Assembly: GCA_016177865.1 (NCBI GenBank)
Contig: JACOUJ010000092.1
Coordinates: forward strand, 1 to 5,233
Reading direction: 5' to 3'
DNA from: Candidatus Rokuibacteriota bacterium
GTDB lineage: Bacteria; Methylomirabilota; Methylomirabilia; Rokubacteriales; JACOUJ01
Length of the DNA stretch: 5,233 nucleotides
Numbering within the stretch: the stretch's first letter is position 1; each line of letters begins with the position of its first letter. Of the stretch, positions 4,898 through 5,233 are shown in pieces. Position numbers and translations under genes: made by a program. The notes beneath the pieces were generated by a model, which searched no databases, was not told the origin of the DNA, and saw nothing but the letters and a program-made list of their open reading frames with translations.

Positions 4898-5233
4898 CTA
4901 CCCGAGTCTGGCTTTTCCGAGACCCAGGCGGGCCGTGGAAAACATCGTGAGGCTCTGCCCCAGCTGCTGGCCCGCGATCCCCATGGCCGCGGTGAGCATC
5001 ATCGGGCCGACGAGGTACATGAGGCCCGCCACGAGGTTCAGCGCTTCGGCCTGGCGACCCGAGCCGAGCTCGCTCACCGACGCCGTGCCGCGATCGAGCA
5101 GGGGCCAGAGGGAGGGGAGGATCGACCCATACACCCGATCGACCATGGCCCACACGAGGGGCCAGGCCTTCACGGATCCCAGGAGAGCGAAATACGTGAC
5201 CAGCCGCCCCGCCCCGCCCGGCAGCAGGCTCGC
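4898..5233 (-). CDS. C-terminal part of a membrane protein, possibly TraG N-terminal-like conjugation protein (5' end beyond window)
   Basis: The frame is open from the right edge (5233) to the TAG at 4900-4898, giving 111 residues with no start inside that must be used. Two hydrophobic stretches appear: about residues 11-47 (LVTYFALLGSVKAWPLVWAM ... ILPSLWPLL) and about 71-95 (NLVAGLMYLVGPMMLTAAMG). The motif of a Tyr-Phe-containing helix, then K-A-W-P-L-V-W-A-M, resembles the WPPL-type segment of the TraG N-terminal domain, the inner-membrane conjugation/mating-pair protein. The later hydrophobic helix with a central Pro also fits that family. This is recalled family resemblance, not a search result; another polytopic protein such as a TrbL/VirB6-like one is possible. 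The internal GTG at 5173 is not a credible start because coding character continues upstream of it. It converges on the IclR gene and is unrelated to the catabolic operon. Confidence 0.6.
   Translation of the reverse strand, partial: ASLLPGGAGRLVTYFALLGSVKAWPLVWAMVDRVYGSILPSLWPLLDRGTASVSELGSGRQAEALNLVAGLMYLVGPMMLTAAMGIAGQQLGQSLTMFSTARLGLGKARLG

Noticed and set aside
4848..5153. 101-codon minus-strand ORF overlapping the right-edge membrane protein
   Set aside because: Its product is Arg/Gly/Pro-rich without structure, while the other minus-strand frame gives coherent hydrophobic helices and stays open to the window edge.
1..5233. CRISPR arrays, tRNA or rRNA genes, complete insertion sequences
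   Set aside because: No regularly spaced repeats, cloverleaf-like segments, rRNA stretches, transposase ORFs or terminal inverted repeats were seen on either strand.

Overview
The window is GC-rich bacterial DNA (roughly two thirds G+C by eye, with mostly G or C at third codon positions). It carries the start of a compact catabolic operon, its probable regulator, and the end of an unrelated membrane protein gene. Nothing in it fixes the taxonomy. The gene content (ABC solute-binding protein, enolase-superfamily dehydratase, DapA-family enzyme, IclR regulator) is common in high-GC soil and sediment lineages such as Proteobacteria, NC10/Rokubacteria, Chloroflexota and Actinomycetota.

Layout. 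The minus-strand operon reads right to left from about 3674 to the left edge: (1) a DapA/KDG-aldolase family lyase (2730-3674); (2) an unlisted 50-codon ORF (2581-2733) with 4-nt overlaps with both neighbours; (3) a mandelate racemase/muconate lactonizing enzyme (MR/MLE) superfamily dehydratase starting with GTG (1427-2584); (4) a Tat-exported family 1 solute-binding protein, cut at its C-terminus by the window edge (1-1355). The permease genes expected with this binding protein would lie beyond position 1. An IclR-family regulator (3788-4588) is divergent. The 113-bp gap between it and the operon is locally AT-rich and contains two abutting TTGACA hexamers on the operon strand and imperfect inverted repeats, so it is the likely shared control region.

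How the genes work together (inference from families): the binding protein captures a sugar or sugar acid for ABC import. The enolase-superfamily enzyme dehydrates an aldonic or uronic acid derivative to a 2-keto-3-deoxy acid. The DapA-family enzyme cleaves or dehydrates that product through a Schiff-base lysine. The IclR protein senses a substrate or intermediate. The exact substrate cannot be read from the sequence. Both enzymes depart from textbook active sites: Glu replaces Asp at two positions of the MR/MLE enzyme, and the DapA-like enzyme lacks the Thr-Thr pair and the second catalytic Tyr.

Right of the regulator is about 310 bp without a convincing gene (4589-4897). Beyond it, the C-terminal 111 residues of a hydrophobic protein resembling the TraG N-terminal (conjugative mating-pair) family enter from the right edge on the minus strand. 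This is a change of functional context that may mark the edge of a mobile or integrated segment.

The most interesting observation is the 50-codon ORF. It bridges the two enzyme genes with ATGA and GTGA overlaps, and its C-terminal part resembles the first residues of the dehydratase that follows it.
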